Part shown: one piece after another, positions 51,456-60,234 of the stretch
Layout of the letters: the number at the start of each line of letters is the position of its first letter
Position numbering within the stretch: position 1 is the stretch's first letter
NCBI RefSeq assembly: GCF_002078175.1
Contig: NZ_MWFK01000002.1
Span: 868,001 to 932,000 of the forward strand
Source: Streptomyces sp. M41(2017)
Lineage (GTDB): Bacteria; Actinomycetota; Actinomycetes; Streptomycetales; Streptomycetaceae
Length of the DNA stretch: 64,000 nt
Direction of reading: 5' to 3'
Notes under the pieces: generated by a model
Told to the model about the DNA's origin: nothing
Seen by the model: the letters and a program-made list of their open reading frames with translations, nothing else
The model's database searches: none
Program-made: the position numbers and the translations under genes

Positions 51456-53693
51456 GTGACAGTCCGCTCCGCAACCCCCCGCGTACGGCGCGCCAAGCCC
51501 GCCGCCCCGCCGGCGCAGCCCACCGCCGCGCTGGACCCCACGGACCGGGGACGGCTGCTGTCCGGCTCCCATCACGATCCGCACGCGCTGCTCGGTGCCC
51601 ACCCCCTGGAGGGCGGTGTGCTGTTCCGTGCCCTGCGGCCGTACGCCCGGGGTGTGTCGGTCGTGGTGGACGGGCGCCGTACCGCGCTCGACGACCTGGG
51701 GGACGGGCTGTTCGGGGCGGTCCTGCCGCTCGACGCGATTCCCGCGTACACGCTGGTGGTGACGTACGGGGACACCGAGTTCAAGACCGAGGACCCCTAC
51801 CGATTCCTGCCCGCTCTCGGGGAGATGGACCTGCACCTGATCGGTGAGGGCCGGCACGAGGAGCTGTGGAAGGCGCTGGGCGCGGAGCCGATGACCCACG
51901 AGGGGGTCGTCGGGACGCGGTTCACGGTGTGGGCGCCGAACGCGCAGGGGGTGCGGGTCTGCGGGAACTTCTGCCACTGGGACGGTGCCTCGGGATTCCC
52001 GATGCGCTCGCTCGGTTCGTCCGGCGTGTGGGAGGTGTTCCTGCCCGGGATCGGCGAGGGCGAGCTGTACAAGTACGACATCACACGCCCGGACGGGTCC
52101 CGCACGCTGCGCGCCGACCCGATGGCCCGCCGTACCGAGGTTCCGCCGGCGACGTCCTCGATCGTGACCCGGTCTACGCACACGTGGCAGGACTCCGCGT
52201 GGATGGACGCCCGGGCGAAGCGCCGTCCGCTGCACGAGGCGCCGTTCTCGGTCTACGAGGTGCACCTGGCGTCCTGGCGGCCGGGGTTGACCTACCGCCA
52301 GCTCGCCGAGCAGCTTCCGGCCTATGTGACGGACCTGGGCTTCACGCACGTCGAGCTGATGCCGGTCGCCGAGCACCCCTTCGGCGGCTCCTGGGGCTAC
52401 CAGATCACCGGCTTCTACGCGCCGACCGCCCGGCTGGGCACCCCGGACGACTTCAAGTACCTGATCGACGCGCTCCACCGGGCCGGCATCGGCGTGCTGA
52501 TGGACTGGGTGCCGGCCCACTTCCCGCGCGACGACTGGGCACTCGCCGCCTTCGACGGACGCCCGCTCTACGAGCACCCGGACCCGCGGCGCGCCGACCA
52601 CCCCGACTGGGGAACCCTGGAGTTCGACTACGGCCGGCGCGAGGTCCGCAACTTCCTCGTCGCCAACGCCACCTACTGGTGCGAGGAGTTCCACATCGAC
52701 GGCCTCCGCGTCGACGCGGTGGCCTCCATGCTCTACCTCGACTACTCCCGCGAGGACGGGCAGTGGAGCCCCAACGAGTTCGGCGGCCGGGACAATCCCG
52801 ACGCGGTGGCGTTCCTCCAGGAGATGAACGCGACCGTGTACCGCCGCAACCCCGGTGTCGTCACGATGGCGGAGGAGTCGACCGCCTGGGACGGGGTCAC
52901 CCGCCCGACCTCCGAGGGCGGGCTCGGTTTCGGGCTGAAGTGGAACATGGGCTGGATGCACGACTCGCTGGAGTACATCCAGCACGAGCCGATCCACCGG
53001 AAGTACCACCACAACGAGATGACGTTCTCGATGGTGTACGCCTACAGCGAGAACTACGTGCTGCCGATCTCCCACGACGAGGTCGTCCACGGCAAGCAGT
53101 CACTCGTCTCCAAGATGCCCGGCGACTGGTGGCAGCAGCGCGCCAACCTGCGCGCCTACCTGGCCTTCATGTGGGCCCACCCCGGCAAGCAACTCCTTTT
53201 CATGGGGCAGGAGTTCGCGCAGGGCGGCGAATGGAAGGAGGCCGAGGGGCCGAACTGGTGGCTCCTCGACCCCGCCTACGGCGCCGAGGCCGACCACCGG
53301 GGCGTGCAGGATCTCGTCCGCGACCTGAACAAGGAGTACCGCGCCGACCCGGCCCTGTGGGAGCGCGACACCGATCCTTCGGGGTTCAGGTGGGTCATGG
53401 GAGACGCGGCCGACGACAACGTGTTCGCGTTCCTGCGCCACGCCGCCGACGGCACGCCCCTCCTCGCCGTCTCGCACTTCTCCCCCGCCGTGCGCCACGA
53501 CTACCGCCTCGGCGTCCCCGAGGACATCCCCGCCTGGCACGAGGTCCTCAACACCGACGCCCTGCGCTACGGCGGCAGCGACGTCACCAACTCCGAGCCG
53601 GTGAAGGCCGAGGCGATCGGTATGCACGGCCGCCCGACGAGCATCGAACTGACGCTGCCGCCGCTGGCGACGGTGTGGCTGCGGCCGGCCTGA
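51456..53693 (+). CDS. glgB: glycogen branching enzyme GlgB
   Basis: A 745-residue GH13_9 enzyme that introduces alpha-1,6 branches into the glucan made by GlgE. GAGAGG precedes the GTG at 51456. Two N-terminal beta domains (N1 about 30-130, CBM48 about 135-240) come before the barrel, which holds the nucleophile Asp420 in GLRVDAVASMLYLDY, the acid/base Glu473 in TMAEESTAW and ISHDEVVHGK. The length agrees with the family. It ends the cluster; a terminator hairpin follows. Confidence 0.96.
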   Translation: MTVRSATPRVRRAKPAAPPAQPTAALDPTDRGRLLSGSHHDPHALLGAHPLEGGVLFRALRPYARGVSVVVDGRRTALDDLGDGLFGAVLPLDAIPAYTLVVTYGDTEFKTEDPYRFLPALGEMDLHLIGEGRHEELWKALGAEPMTHEGVVGTRFTVWAPNAQGVRVCGNFCHWDGASGFPMRSLGSSGVWEVFLPGIGEGELYKYDITRPDGSRTLRADPMARRTEVPPATSSIVTRSTHTWQDSAWMDARAKRRPLHEAPFSVYEVHLASWRPGLTYRQLAEQLPAYVTDLGFTHVELMPVAEHPFGGSWGYQITGFYAPTARLGTPDDFKYLIDALHRAGIGVLMDWVPAHFPRDDWALAAFDGRPLYEHPDPRRADHPDWGTLEFDYGRREVRNFLVANATYWCEEFHIDGLRVDAVASMLYLDYSREDGQWSPNEFGGRDNPDAVAFLQEMNATVYRRNPGVVTMAEESTAWDGVTRPTSEGGLGFGLKWNMGWMHDSLEYIQHEPIHRKYHHNEMTFSMVYAYSENYVLPISHDEVVHGKQSLVSKMPGDWWQQRANLRAYLAFMWAHPGKQLLFMGQEFAQGGEWKEAEGPNWWLLDPAYGAEADHRGVQDLVRDLNKEYRADPALWERDTDPSGFRWVMGDAADDNVFAFLRHAADGTPLLAVSHFSPAVRHDYRLGVPEDIPAWHEVLNTDALRYGGSDVTNSEPVKAEAIGMHGRPTSIELTLPPLATVWLRPA

Positions 53694-53712
53694 GCCGACC
53701 GCGGCGACGCCT

Positions 53713-53749
53713 CGGGAAGCCCGTCTCTCAGGAAGAGGCGGGCTTCCCG
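53713..53749. terminator. bidirectional hairpin terminator
   Basis: An 11-bp perfect stem (CGGGAAGCCCG / CGGGCTTCCCG) with a 15-base loop lies at the convergent junction of glgB and the M1 peptidase gene; its right arm is inside the peptidase 3' end. Confidence 0.8.
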
Positions 53750-55155
53750 GATGTCTGGAGCCAGGTGTGGAAGAGGCCCGAGAGGTCCTTTCCGGACTCC
53801 CGCTCGGACAGCCGGACGAACTGGGCCGTCGTGCCGTGCCCGTCGCGGTGACCGGTGGCCCAGCAGCGCAGGATGCGGAAGAACGCGCGGTCGCCGACGG
53901 CGGTGCGCAGCGCGTGCAGGGCCATGGCACCGCGGGCGTAGACGGGCGTCTCGAAGATGTGCTCGCCGCTGCCGGGGTCGGCGGGCGGGAACGCCCACAG
54001 GTCCTTGCCCGCCGGGGTGGCGTACAGCGCGTCGAAGGTCTGCTGGGCGCTCTTGCCGCCGTGCTGCTCGGTGTAGAGCCACTCCGCGTACGTGGCGAAG
54101 CCCTCGTTGAGCCAGATGTCCTTCCACTTCGTCAGGGAGACGGAGTCGCCGAACCACTGGTGGGCGCTCTCGTGGACGAGGGTGCCGAGATCGGGCGCCG
54201 AGTCGTAGACGGGCCGTGTCTGGGTCTCCAGGGCGTAGCCGACCTGTGGGGCCCGGTCGACGATGGCGCCGGCGGCCCGGAACGGGTAGGGGCCGAAGAG
54301 CTTGCTCTCCCAGGCGAGGACGGACGGCAGCTTCTTCAGGACCGGCGCGGCGTCGGCCGCCTCCCGGGGGTCGACGGCGTTGTAGACCTTGAGGCCGTCC
54401 CGGGTGGTGTACTGCTCGACCTTGAACGTGCCGACGGTCGCCGTGGCGAGGTAGGCCGCCATCGGCTCGGACTGCCGCCAGCGGAAGGTGGTCCGGCCGT
54501 GGCTGGTCCGCTGCCCGAGCAGCACCCCGTTGGCGACGGCGGTCCGGCCCTGCGGAACCGTCAGGGTGAAGTCGTAGGAGGCCTTGTCGGTGGGGTGGCT
54601 GTTCGCCGGGAACCACGTCATCGCGCCCTGCGGTTCGCCCGCCACGAAGGCGCCGTCGTCCGTGGGGATCCAGCCGTCGGGCGAGCCGTCCGGGTCCGTG
54701 ACGGGCCGGGGCGTGCCGGCGTAGGTGACGGTGACGCGGAACTCCTGGCCCGGGTGGAGGGCCTTGCGCGGGGTGACGACGAGTTCCTGTCCGGTGCGCC
54801 GGAAGGACGCCCGTGTGCGGTCGACGGTGACATGGGTGACCTTCAGGCCGCTGAGGTCGAGGTCGAAGCGGGTCAGCCGCTGCGTGGCGCGGGCGGTGAC
54901 GACCGCCGTGCCGTCGAGGTGCCGGGTCGCCGGGTCGTAGTCGAGGGTCAGGCCGTAGTGGCGGACGTCGTAGCCGCCGTTGCCCGAGAGGGGGAAGTAC
55001 GGGTCGCCCGCGCCCGCGGAGCCCGCGGTCCCGGCCGCCGTGGCGGGACCGGCGGCGGTGAGCAGTGCGGCGAGCGCGACGGGGACGGCCGCGACGACGG
55101 CTTCGCGGCGCAGGACGGTCGTACGTCGTGCGGGCTGCTGCGGGCGTGGTCTCAC
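53728..55155 (-). CDS. secreted M1-family metallopeptidase (aminopeptidase)
   Basis: A 475-residue exported zinc peptidase. The N-terminal signal (VVAAVPVALAALLTAAGPATA) is followed by the M1 beta domain (NGGYDVRHYGLTLDYDPATRHLDG) and the thermolysin-like domain. The zinc motif is HESAHQWFGD (His328, Glu329, His332), with the third ligand Glu in WLNEGFATYAEW. The exopeptidase GxMEN motif is replaced by VGYALETQ, so specificity may differ. The C-terminal helical domain of large M1 enzymes is short here. The gene is convergent with glgB. Confidence 0.9.
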   Translation of the reverse strand: MRPRPQQPARRTTVLRREAVVAAVPVALAALLTAAGPATAAGTAGSAGAGDPYFPLSGNGGYDVRHYGLTLDYDPATRHLDGTAVVTARATQRLTRFDLDLSGLKVTHVTVDRTRASFRRTGQELVVTPRKALHPGQEFRVTVTYAGTPRPVTDPDGSPDGWIPTDDGAFVAGEPQGAMTWFPANSHPTDKASYDFTLTVPQGRTAVANGVLLGQRTSHGRTTFRWRQSEPMAAYLATATVGTFKVEQYTTRDGLKVYNAVDPREAADAAPVLKKLPSVLAWESKLFGPYPFRAAGAIVDRAPQVGYALETQTRPVYDSAPDLGTLVHESAHQWFGDSVSLTKWKDIWLNEGFATYAEWLYTEQHGGKSAQQTFDALYATPAGKDLWAFPPADPGSGEHIFETPVYARGAMALHALRTAVGDRAFFRILRCWATGHRDGHGTTAQFVRLSERESGKDLSGLFHTWLQTSGKPASS

Positions 55156-55316
55156 GTGCGCTCCTCCGGTTCGACGGTGATCATCGCGGACAGCCTACGA
55201 GCCCCCGCGGCCGCTGCACCTTTCGATCGGGTCAAGTCCCGCCGGGCCGCCCGGCCGTCCCTCTGGCCGGACGGCGGGCCAGCATGATGAAGTCGGTCCC
55301 ACGCGTCCGAAGATCC

Positions 55317-55346
55317 GGTGCCCGGCGGCCGTCACCGCCGGGCACC
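55317..55346 (+). repeat. hairpin in the leader of the Gfo/Idh/MocA gene
   Basis: A perfect 12-bp stem (GGTGCCCGGCGG / CCGCCGGGCACC) with a six-base loop, followed by a second hairpin (CCGTCGGC...GCCGACGG, about 55351-55376). Both sit in the 5' region of the gene at 55412 rather than after a gene. Confidence 0.6.
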
Positions 55347-55411
55347 CGCTCCGTCGGCGCCGCCGTGGGCCGACGGCACGTCAGGCCCGGTACACCGCAG
55401 AGGAGATGCCC

Positions 55412-56305
55412 GTGAGCGGTACGTCGTCCACCTGGACCCAGGCCCCCGTGAGGGTGGGACTCGTCGGCGCGGGGCCCTGGGCGCGGGCCGTGCACGCCCG
55501 GGTGCTCGCCGCCGGGCCGGAGACGCGGCTGACATCGGTGTGGGCGCGCCGGCCGGAGGCCGCCCGGGAGACGGCCGAGCCGTACGGTGCCGCGGTGGCC
55601 GCGTCCTTCGAGGACCTGCTCGACAGCTGCGAGGCGGTCGCCTTCTCGGTGCCGCCCTCCGTTCAGGCCGAACTCGCCCCGCGGGCCGCGGAGGCGGGCA
55701 AGGCTCTCCTCCTGGAGAAGCCCCTGGCGCTCGATCTGCCGTCGGCGCGGCGGCTCGTGGACGCCATCGACGCGGCGGGCGTCGTCTCCCAGCTCGTCCT
55801 GACCAACCGCTACCACCCGGCCACGCGGCGGTTCCTCGACGCGGCGCGGGCCCTCGACGTGTCGGGGGCCCGGTCGTGCATGCTGGGCGGCGCCTTCCTG
55901 GGCGGTGACTTCGCGACGCCGTGGCGCCTGGAACACGGCGCGCTGCTCGACATCGGGCCGCATCTGCTCGATCTGCTGGACGCGGCGCTCGGGCCGGTCG
56001 TCCGGGTCCGCGGCGCGGGTGATCCGCGCCGCTGGGTCGAGCTGACCTGCGAGCACGAGGGCGGCGCTGTCAGCCAGGCCTCCCTGTCGGGGTCGGTCGA
56101 GGTCGAGCGTGGCATCACCCGGATCGAGCTGTTCGGCCGGCATCCGGAACTGGTCTTCGACGGTGGGGCGCTCGACCACGAGGAGTCATGGCCCGTGCTG
56201 CGCCGCGAGTTCGCCACGGCGGTGCGGTCGGGGCGGTCCGGCGAACTCGACGCCCACCGGGGGCTGCGGCTCCAGACGCTGATCACCCAGGCACTGGAGG
56301 GCTGA
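55412..56305 (+). CDS. Gfo/Idh/MocA-family oxidoreductase
   Basis: A 297-residue NAD(P)-dependent sugar-type oxidoreductase. GTG 55412 is six bases after GAGGAG and is preferred to the ATG at 55406. The Rossmann motif is VRVGLVGAGPWARAVHARVL, and the family EKP motif is in LLLEKPLALDLPSARRLVDA. The C-terminal beta-sheet domain is short (about 170 residues) with GALLDIGPHLLDLLDAALG. The substrate is unknown. The next gene is a DNA ligase, an unusual neighbour. Confidence 0.88.
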   Translation: MSGTSSTWTQAPVRVGLVGAGPWARAVHARVLAAGPETRLTSVWARRPEAARETAEPYGAAVAASFEDLLDSCEAVAFSVPPSVQAELAPRAAEAGKALLLEKPLALDLPSARRLVDAIDAAGVVSQLVLTNRYHPATRRFLDAARALDVSGARSCMLGGAFLGGDFATPWRLEHGALLDIGPHLLDLLDAALGPVVRVRGAGDPRRWVELTCEHEGGAVSQASLSGSVEVERGITRIELFGRHPELVFDGGALDHEESWPVLRREFATAVRSGRSGELDAHRGLRLQTLITQALEG

Positions 56306-56397
56306 GGCGCCTCGGGGGCGGATGCCGGGCGGGGCCGTTCAGGGGAAAGGGGCCACGGGCCGGCGTGTGCGGCCGGTGGTGTGTCGACACAACAGCT

Positions 56398-57363
56398 GTG
56401 AACCTGCCGCTGATCGCCCCCATGCTCGCGACCCCCGGAACGCTGCCGTCCCGGGGACAGGACATGCGCTGGGCCTACGAGACGAAGCACGACGGCCAGC
56501 GCGCGGTGGTCTATCTGCCCGGTGACGGCAGCGTGCGGTTGCGGGCCCGGTCGGGCGAGGACATCACCGCGGCCTACCCGGAACTGGGCGCCCTCGGCGG
56601 TGTCCTCGGCACGACGCCGGCCGTGCTGGACGGTGAGGTGCTGGTCCTGGACGAACAGGGCCGCGGCGACTTCCAGTTGCTGCAGTCCCGGATGGGTCTC
56701 GCCGGGTCGCCGGGCAAGGCGCTCCGGCTCGCGGAACGGGCGCCCGCCCACCTGGTCGTCTTCGACGTGCTCCGGCTCGGGGACGATCGGACGGGGCTGC
56801 GCTACGAGGTGCGGCGGCGGACGCTGGAGGAGCTGGCGTTGGAGGGGCCGTTCTGGTCGACGCCGGCGGCGCTGGTGGGCCACGGCGAACTGGCGCTCCG
56901 GGCGACGCGGGAGAACGGTCTGGAGGGACTGGTCTGCAAGCGGCTGGACTCCGTGTACGAGCCGGGGACGCGTTCTCGGTCCTGGATCAAGATCCGCAAC
57001 ATGCGCACGGCCGATGTCGTCGTGGGCGGCTGGGTTCCCGGACGGGGCCGTCTGTCGGGGCTGCCCGGCGCGGTGCTCGTGGGGCAGCGCGCCGGCGGGA
57101 GGCTGCGCTACGTCGGGAGCGTGGGCACCGGCTGGAACGCGGCGGAGCGCACCGAACTGGCCCGGCTGCTGGGGGCCTCGGGGACGGACCGCTGCCCTTT
57201 CGACACGGTCCCGCGCGCGGCCGAGGCACGCTGGGTGCTGCCGCGGCTGGTGGGCGAGGTCCGGTACAGCACCCGTACCCGCGCGGGCCTGCTGCGCCAG
57301 CCGTCCTGGCTGCGGCTGCGCCCCGACCTCACTCCCGAGGAGTCGGCGGCGGATCTGCCGTAG
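56398..57363 (+). CDS. stand-alone ATP-dependent DNA ligase (LigC-like)
   Basis: A 321-residue nucleotidyltransferase. The adenylation motif I is KHDGQRAVV with Lys30; motifs III-V follow (LDGEVLVLDEQG, LVVFDVLRLG, EGLVCKRLDSVYEPG, WIKIRN). The C-terminal OB-fold spans about 205-305. No polymerase or nuclease domain is fused, so this is the LigC rather than the LigD type, with a possible role in repair or end joining. The GTG at 56398 has no clear ribosome binding site; translation may be leaderless or coupled. No Ku gene is in the window. Confidence 0.88.
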   Translation: MNLPLIAPMLATPGTLPSRGQDMRWAYETKHDGQRAVVYLPGDGSVRLRARSGEDITAAYPELGALGGVLGTTPAVLDGEVLVLDEQGRGDFQLLQSRMGLAGSPGKALRLAERAPAHLVVFDVLRLGDDRTGLRYEVRRRTLEELALEGPFWSTPAALVGHGELALRATRENGLEGLVCKRLDSVYEPGTRSRSWIKIRNMRTADVVVGGWVPGRGRLSGLPGAVLVGQRAGGRLRYVGSVGTGWNAAERTELARLLGASGTDRCPFDTVPRAAEARWVLPRLVGEVRYSTRTRAGLLRQPSWLRLRPDLTPEESAADLP

Positions 57364-57397
57364 CCGGCGCACCGGTCCCGCGGTTCACGGCGCACGA

Positions 57398-57429
57398 AGG
57401 AGCCGGCCGCTCGCAGGCGGTCGGCTCCT
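57398..57429. terminator. bidirectional hairpin terminator
   Basis: A stem of about 13 bp (arms AGGAGCCGGCCGC and GGCGGTCGGCTCCT, with minor mismatch) between the convergent ligase and DUF6479-like genes. Confidence 0.7.
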
Positions 57430-57442
57430 CGGGTGTCCCGGC

Positions 57443-57811
57443 TCAGGTTCTGCCGGGCCCGCCGCTGCCGAAGGATCCGCTCGATCCCGGTTGCCAGCGC
57501 TTGCGATGCTGGTCGTCGGCGTGCTTGGTGCTGGAGGAGTGCATGTTGTAGGGCATCAGCCGTTCGCTCTCGTTGGCCGCGTGCGGGACCTCGTCGGGTT
57601 CCCTCATCTCCCGCTCCTCGTGGACCGCTCCACCCTCGGGCAGGTGGGGCTGTTCCTCGGCGGTCGGGGGGGCCGATTCCTGGCCCCGCACCCTGATGCC
57701 CATCCGGACCGCCCAGACGAGGGCGGCCACGATGACCAGGCCACCGACGAAGGCGGCGACCACATTGGTCGTCGAGTTCGCCAGGATCACTTCTTGGCTC
57801 GCGATGTACAT
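57443..57811 (-). CDS. DUF6479-like single-pass membrane protein
   Basis: A 122-residue protein. One hydrophobic helix (NVVAAFVGGLVIVAALVWAV) precedes a charged cytoplasmic tail with EEQPHLPEGGAVHEEREMREPDE, then a Ser/Gly-rich end (SSGSFGSGGPGRT). This layout matches streptomycete DUF6479. The ATG at 57811 is the likely start; a TTG at 57835 is also in frame. A SigB-type promoter motif ends only 10 bases upstream of the ATG, which would give an almost leaderless mRNA. Confidence 0.75.
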   Translation of the reverse strand: MYIASQEVILANSTTNVVAAFVGGLVIVAALVWAVRMGIRVRGQESAPPTAEEQPHLPEGGAVHEEREMREPDEVPHAANESERLMPYNMHSSSTKHADDQHRKRWQPGSSGSFGSGGPGRT

Positions 57812-57820
57812 GATGGTCGC

Positions 57821-57844
57821 GTACCCCCAATGCAAGGGGAAATC
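57821..57844 (-). promoter_or_regulatory. candidate SigB-group promoter of the DUF6479-like gene
   Basis: Read on the minus strand: GATT, 14 bases, then GGGTAC, an exact match to GNNT-N14-16-GGGTAC. The -10 element ends ten bases from the annotated start codon. Confidence 0.45.
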
Positions 57845-57911
57845 TGCGTACTAATCCGTCAGCGACGGCCATCCCATTATATTGCGGATCATTTCGGGCA
57901 CCGCCACCCGT

Positions 57912-58739
57912 TCACGCGGGACGGTGCGCCACGGCCCCGAACATCGTCACCGACATGTGCAGGCCGCCCTTCCGGGCCGCCTCCGCGAGTTCCTCGTAAA
58001 GACTGTCCCGCTGGGCCTCGCCGATCAGGCCGCGGCGTATCGCGGACTCGGCCATCATCCGGATCAGCGGCCACGCCACGGAGGTGTGGTCCTGGAGCAG
58101 CGCCTGCGAGCCCCGGTCGTCGATCACCAGTCCGGCGGCCGTCAGCCGGCCCACCAGCTTGCGTCCCGAGTACGGGTCGGCCGCCGCGGACAGCGCGCCG
58201 GAGGTGAGCGCGGCGACCGTCTCGGGGTCGCCGGGGTGCAGGATCGTGGTGGCCCAGTCGGTGTCCAGCAGGGCGACCCGACCGCCGGGACGCAGCACGC
58301 GGGCGATCTCGACGACGGCCTTCTCCGGCTCGGCGAGGTGCTGGAGCACCCGCTCGCACCACACGACGTCCACGGTGGAGTCGGGCAGCGGCAGGGACAG
58401 GGCGTCGCCGTCGGCGAACCGCGCCGAACTGCCGGCCTCGGCCGCCCGCTGCTCGGCGACGGCCCGCAGTCCGGGGTTCGGTTCGAGGCCGAGGACCCTG
58501 CCCTGGGGACCGACCGCGGCCGCGAGGTTCCGGGTCTGCGAGCCCGTCCCGGCGCCGATGTCGAGGGCCCGCTCACCGGGGCGGACGGCCAGGGCCGAGT
58601 GGGCCCAGGAGCGCAGCCTGTGCACGCCGTTGTTGACGTCCTGGGCGTCCAGGGCACCGACCAGACGGGCCGTACTGTCCACGCTGATGTTGGGCGCGTG
58701 GAATTCCGAAGTGGGTCGCGTGTCCCGCATGGCGGTCAC
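57912..58739 (-). CDS. SAM-dependent methyltransferase (class I)
   Basis: A 275-residue methyltransferase from GTG 58739, with an in-frame ATG at 58730. The SAM motif I is ALDIGAGTGSQTRNLA, motif II is LGLEPNPGLRAV, and motif post-I/III are FADGDALSLPLPDSTVDVVWC and VLRPGGRVALLDTDWAT. The C-terminal 90 residues are helical. It belongs to the UbiE/Coq5-like group; the substrate is unknown. It lies downstream of the MFS exporter gene on the same strand with a 28-bp gap, likely one operon. Confidence 0.88.
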   Translation of the reverse strand: MTAMRDTRPTSEFHAPNISVDSTARLVGALDAQDVNNGVHRLRSWAHSALAVRPGERALDIGAGTGSQTRNLAAAVGPQGRVLGLEPNPGLRAVAEQRAAEAGSSARFADGDALSLPLPDSTVDVVWCERVLQHLAEPEKAVVEIARVLRPGGRVALLDTDWATTILHPGDPETVAALTSGALSAAADPYSGRKLVGRLTAAGLVIDDRGSQALLQDHTSVAWPLIRMMAESAIRRGLIGEAQRDSLYEELAEAARKGGLHMSVTMFGAVAHRPA

Positions 58740-58767
58740 TCTAGAACCACCTTGGTCGTTTCCGTAT

Positions 58768-60105
58768 TCAGATTGTGTAACGCCTCAAGGCCGGTGTCAC
58801 GAAGGCCAGGACGAGCACCGCGACGACCACCAGGGCGCCGCCTCCCGCGACCGCGGCCTGCGCGCCGAACAGCGATCCGGCCGTGCCGTGCAGGACGTCG
58901 GCGACGCGCGGGCCGCCCACCACGACCACGGTGAAGACGCCCTGGAGCCGGCCGCGCATCTCGTCGGTGGCGGCGGACAGCAGGATCGCCCCGCGGAAGA
59001 CCATCGAGACCATGTCCGCCACACCGGCCAGGGCGAGGAAGACCACCGCGAACCAGAGGCTGTCGCTGAGCCCGAACCCGGCGATGGCCGCTCCCCAGGC
59101 GGCGACGGAGGCGATGACCATCAGGCCGTGCCGCCGGGCGCGGGAGAACGTGCCGGACAGCAGTCCGCCGAGGACCGCGCCGATGGGGACCGCCGCGAAC
59201 AGCAGGCCGAGTGCGAGTCCCTCGCCGTAGGGGGCGTACGTCTCGGCGGCGAGCTGCGGGAACAGGGCGCGGGGCATGCCGAGGACCATGGCGATGATGT
59301 CGGCGAGGAAGGACAGCAGCAGCACCTTGTGCAGGGCGATGTAACGGAAGCCGGCGGCGACCTCGCGCCAGCCGGCCCGTCGTGAGCCCGCCCCGGTGAG
59401 CGGGGGCAGGGCGGGCAGTTTGGCGACCGCCCACACGGTGACGCACAGGGCGAGGGCGTCGATCAGATACAGCTCGGGCAGTCCGATGAGCGGGATGAGG
59501 GCGCCCGCCAGCATCGGGCCGGCCACCGAGCCGGTCTGCATGACGGTCGATCCGAGCGCGTTGGCGGCGGGCAGTTCGTCCGCGGGCACGAGCCGGGCGA
59601 TGGAGGCGCTGCGCGCCGGGGAGTTGAGCCCGAAGAATGCCTGCTGGAGCGCGAGCAGGACCATCAGGACGGGTACCGACTCCAGGCCGGTGACGGCCTG
59701 GACCCAGAAGAGCAGCGATGTGACGGCTATGCCGCAGTTGGTGATGAGCAGGAGCTTGCGGCGGTCCATGCTGTCGGCGACGGCGCCGCCCCACAGGGCG
59801 AAGAACACCAGCGGCAGCAGTCCGGCGAGGCTCGCGTACCCCACCCACGCCGAGGAGCCGGTGATGTCGTAGATCTGCTTGGGCACGGCGACCGCGGTGA
59901 GCTGGCTGCCGACGGCGGTGACGGCGGTCGACGACCACAGCCGGCGGTAGGCGGGGCGCCGCAGCGGCCGGGTGTCCATGGCCCACCGGCGCCATCCGGT
60001 CCGCCGCGGCTGCTCCGTGGTCCCGGCCTCGGCGTCCTGCGGCGCGGCGGCGCTGTCCGTGTTGCTCTTGCTCGTGTCCACGCTCGTCCTGGTTGCTTGG
60101 TACAT
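58768..60105 (-). CDS. MFS transporter (enterobactin-exporter-like)
   Basis: A 445-residue transporter with about 12 membrane helices after a soluble 45-residue N-terminal extension. The segments WSSTAVTAVGSQLTAVAVP, LWGGAVADSMDRRKLLLIT and LNSPARSASIARLVP are typical of the MFS_3 group that includes the enterobactin exporter EntS. The loop 2-3 motif GAVADSMDRR is the usual A motif. The transported compound is unknown; the adjacent methyltransferase may act on the same molecule. The ATG at 60105 has only weak ribosome binding sequence. Confidence 0.88.
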   Translation of the reverse strand: MYQATRTSVDTSKSNTDSAAAPQDAEAGTTEQPRRTGWRRWAMDTRPLRRPAYRRLWSSTAVTAVGSQLTAVAVPKQIYDITGSSAWVGYASLAGLLPLVFFALWGGAVADSMDRRKLLLITNCGIAVTSLLFWVQAVTGLESVPVLMVLLALQQAFFGLNSPARSASIARLVPADELPAANALGSTVMQTGSVAGPMLAGALIPLIGLPELYLIDALALCVTVWAVAKLPALPPLTGAGSRRAGWREVAAGFRYIALHKVLLLSFLADIIAMVLGMPRALFPQLAAETYAPYGEGLALGLLFAAVPIGAVLGGLLSGTFSRARRHGLMVIASVAAWGAAIAGFGLSDSLWFAVVFLALAGVADMVSMVFRGAILLSAATDEMRGRLQGVFTVVVVGGPRVADVLHGTAGSLFGAQAAVAGGGALVVVAVLVLAFVTPALRRYTI

Positions 60106-60234
60106 CTTTCGATTCAGGGATCACTATGGCCGAGCGCGAGCAACGCGTGTCCCCCGGGGGACCGGATTGGTGCGCAAGGTCCCCAAGGTCTGAATCGAAC
60201 GCCGGGGGCACGGACGGCGACGGCGTACGGCTGT

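Noticed and set aside
60190..60225. A tRNA T-arm-like segment (GGTCTGAATCGAAC)
   Set aside because: No acceptor, D or anticodon stems can be built around it; it is most likely a chance match.
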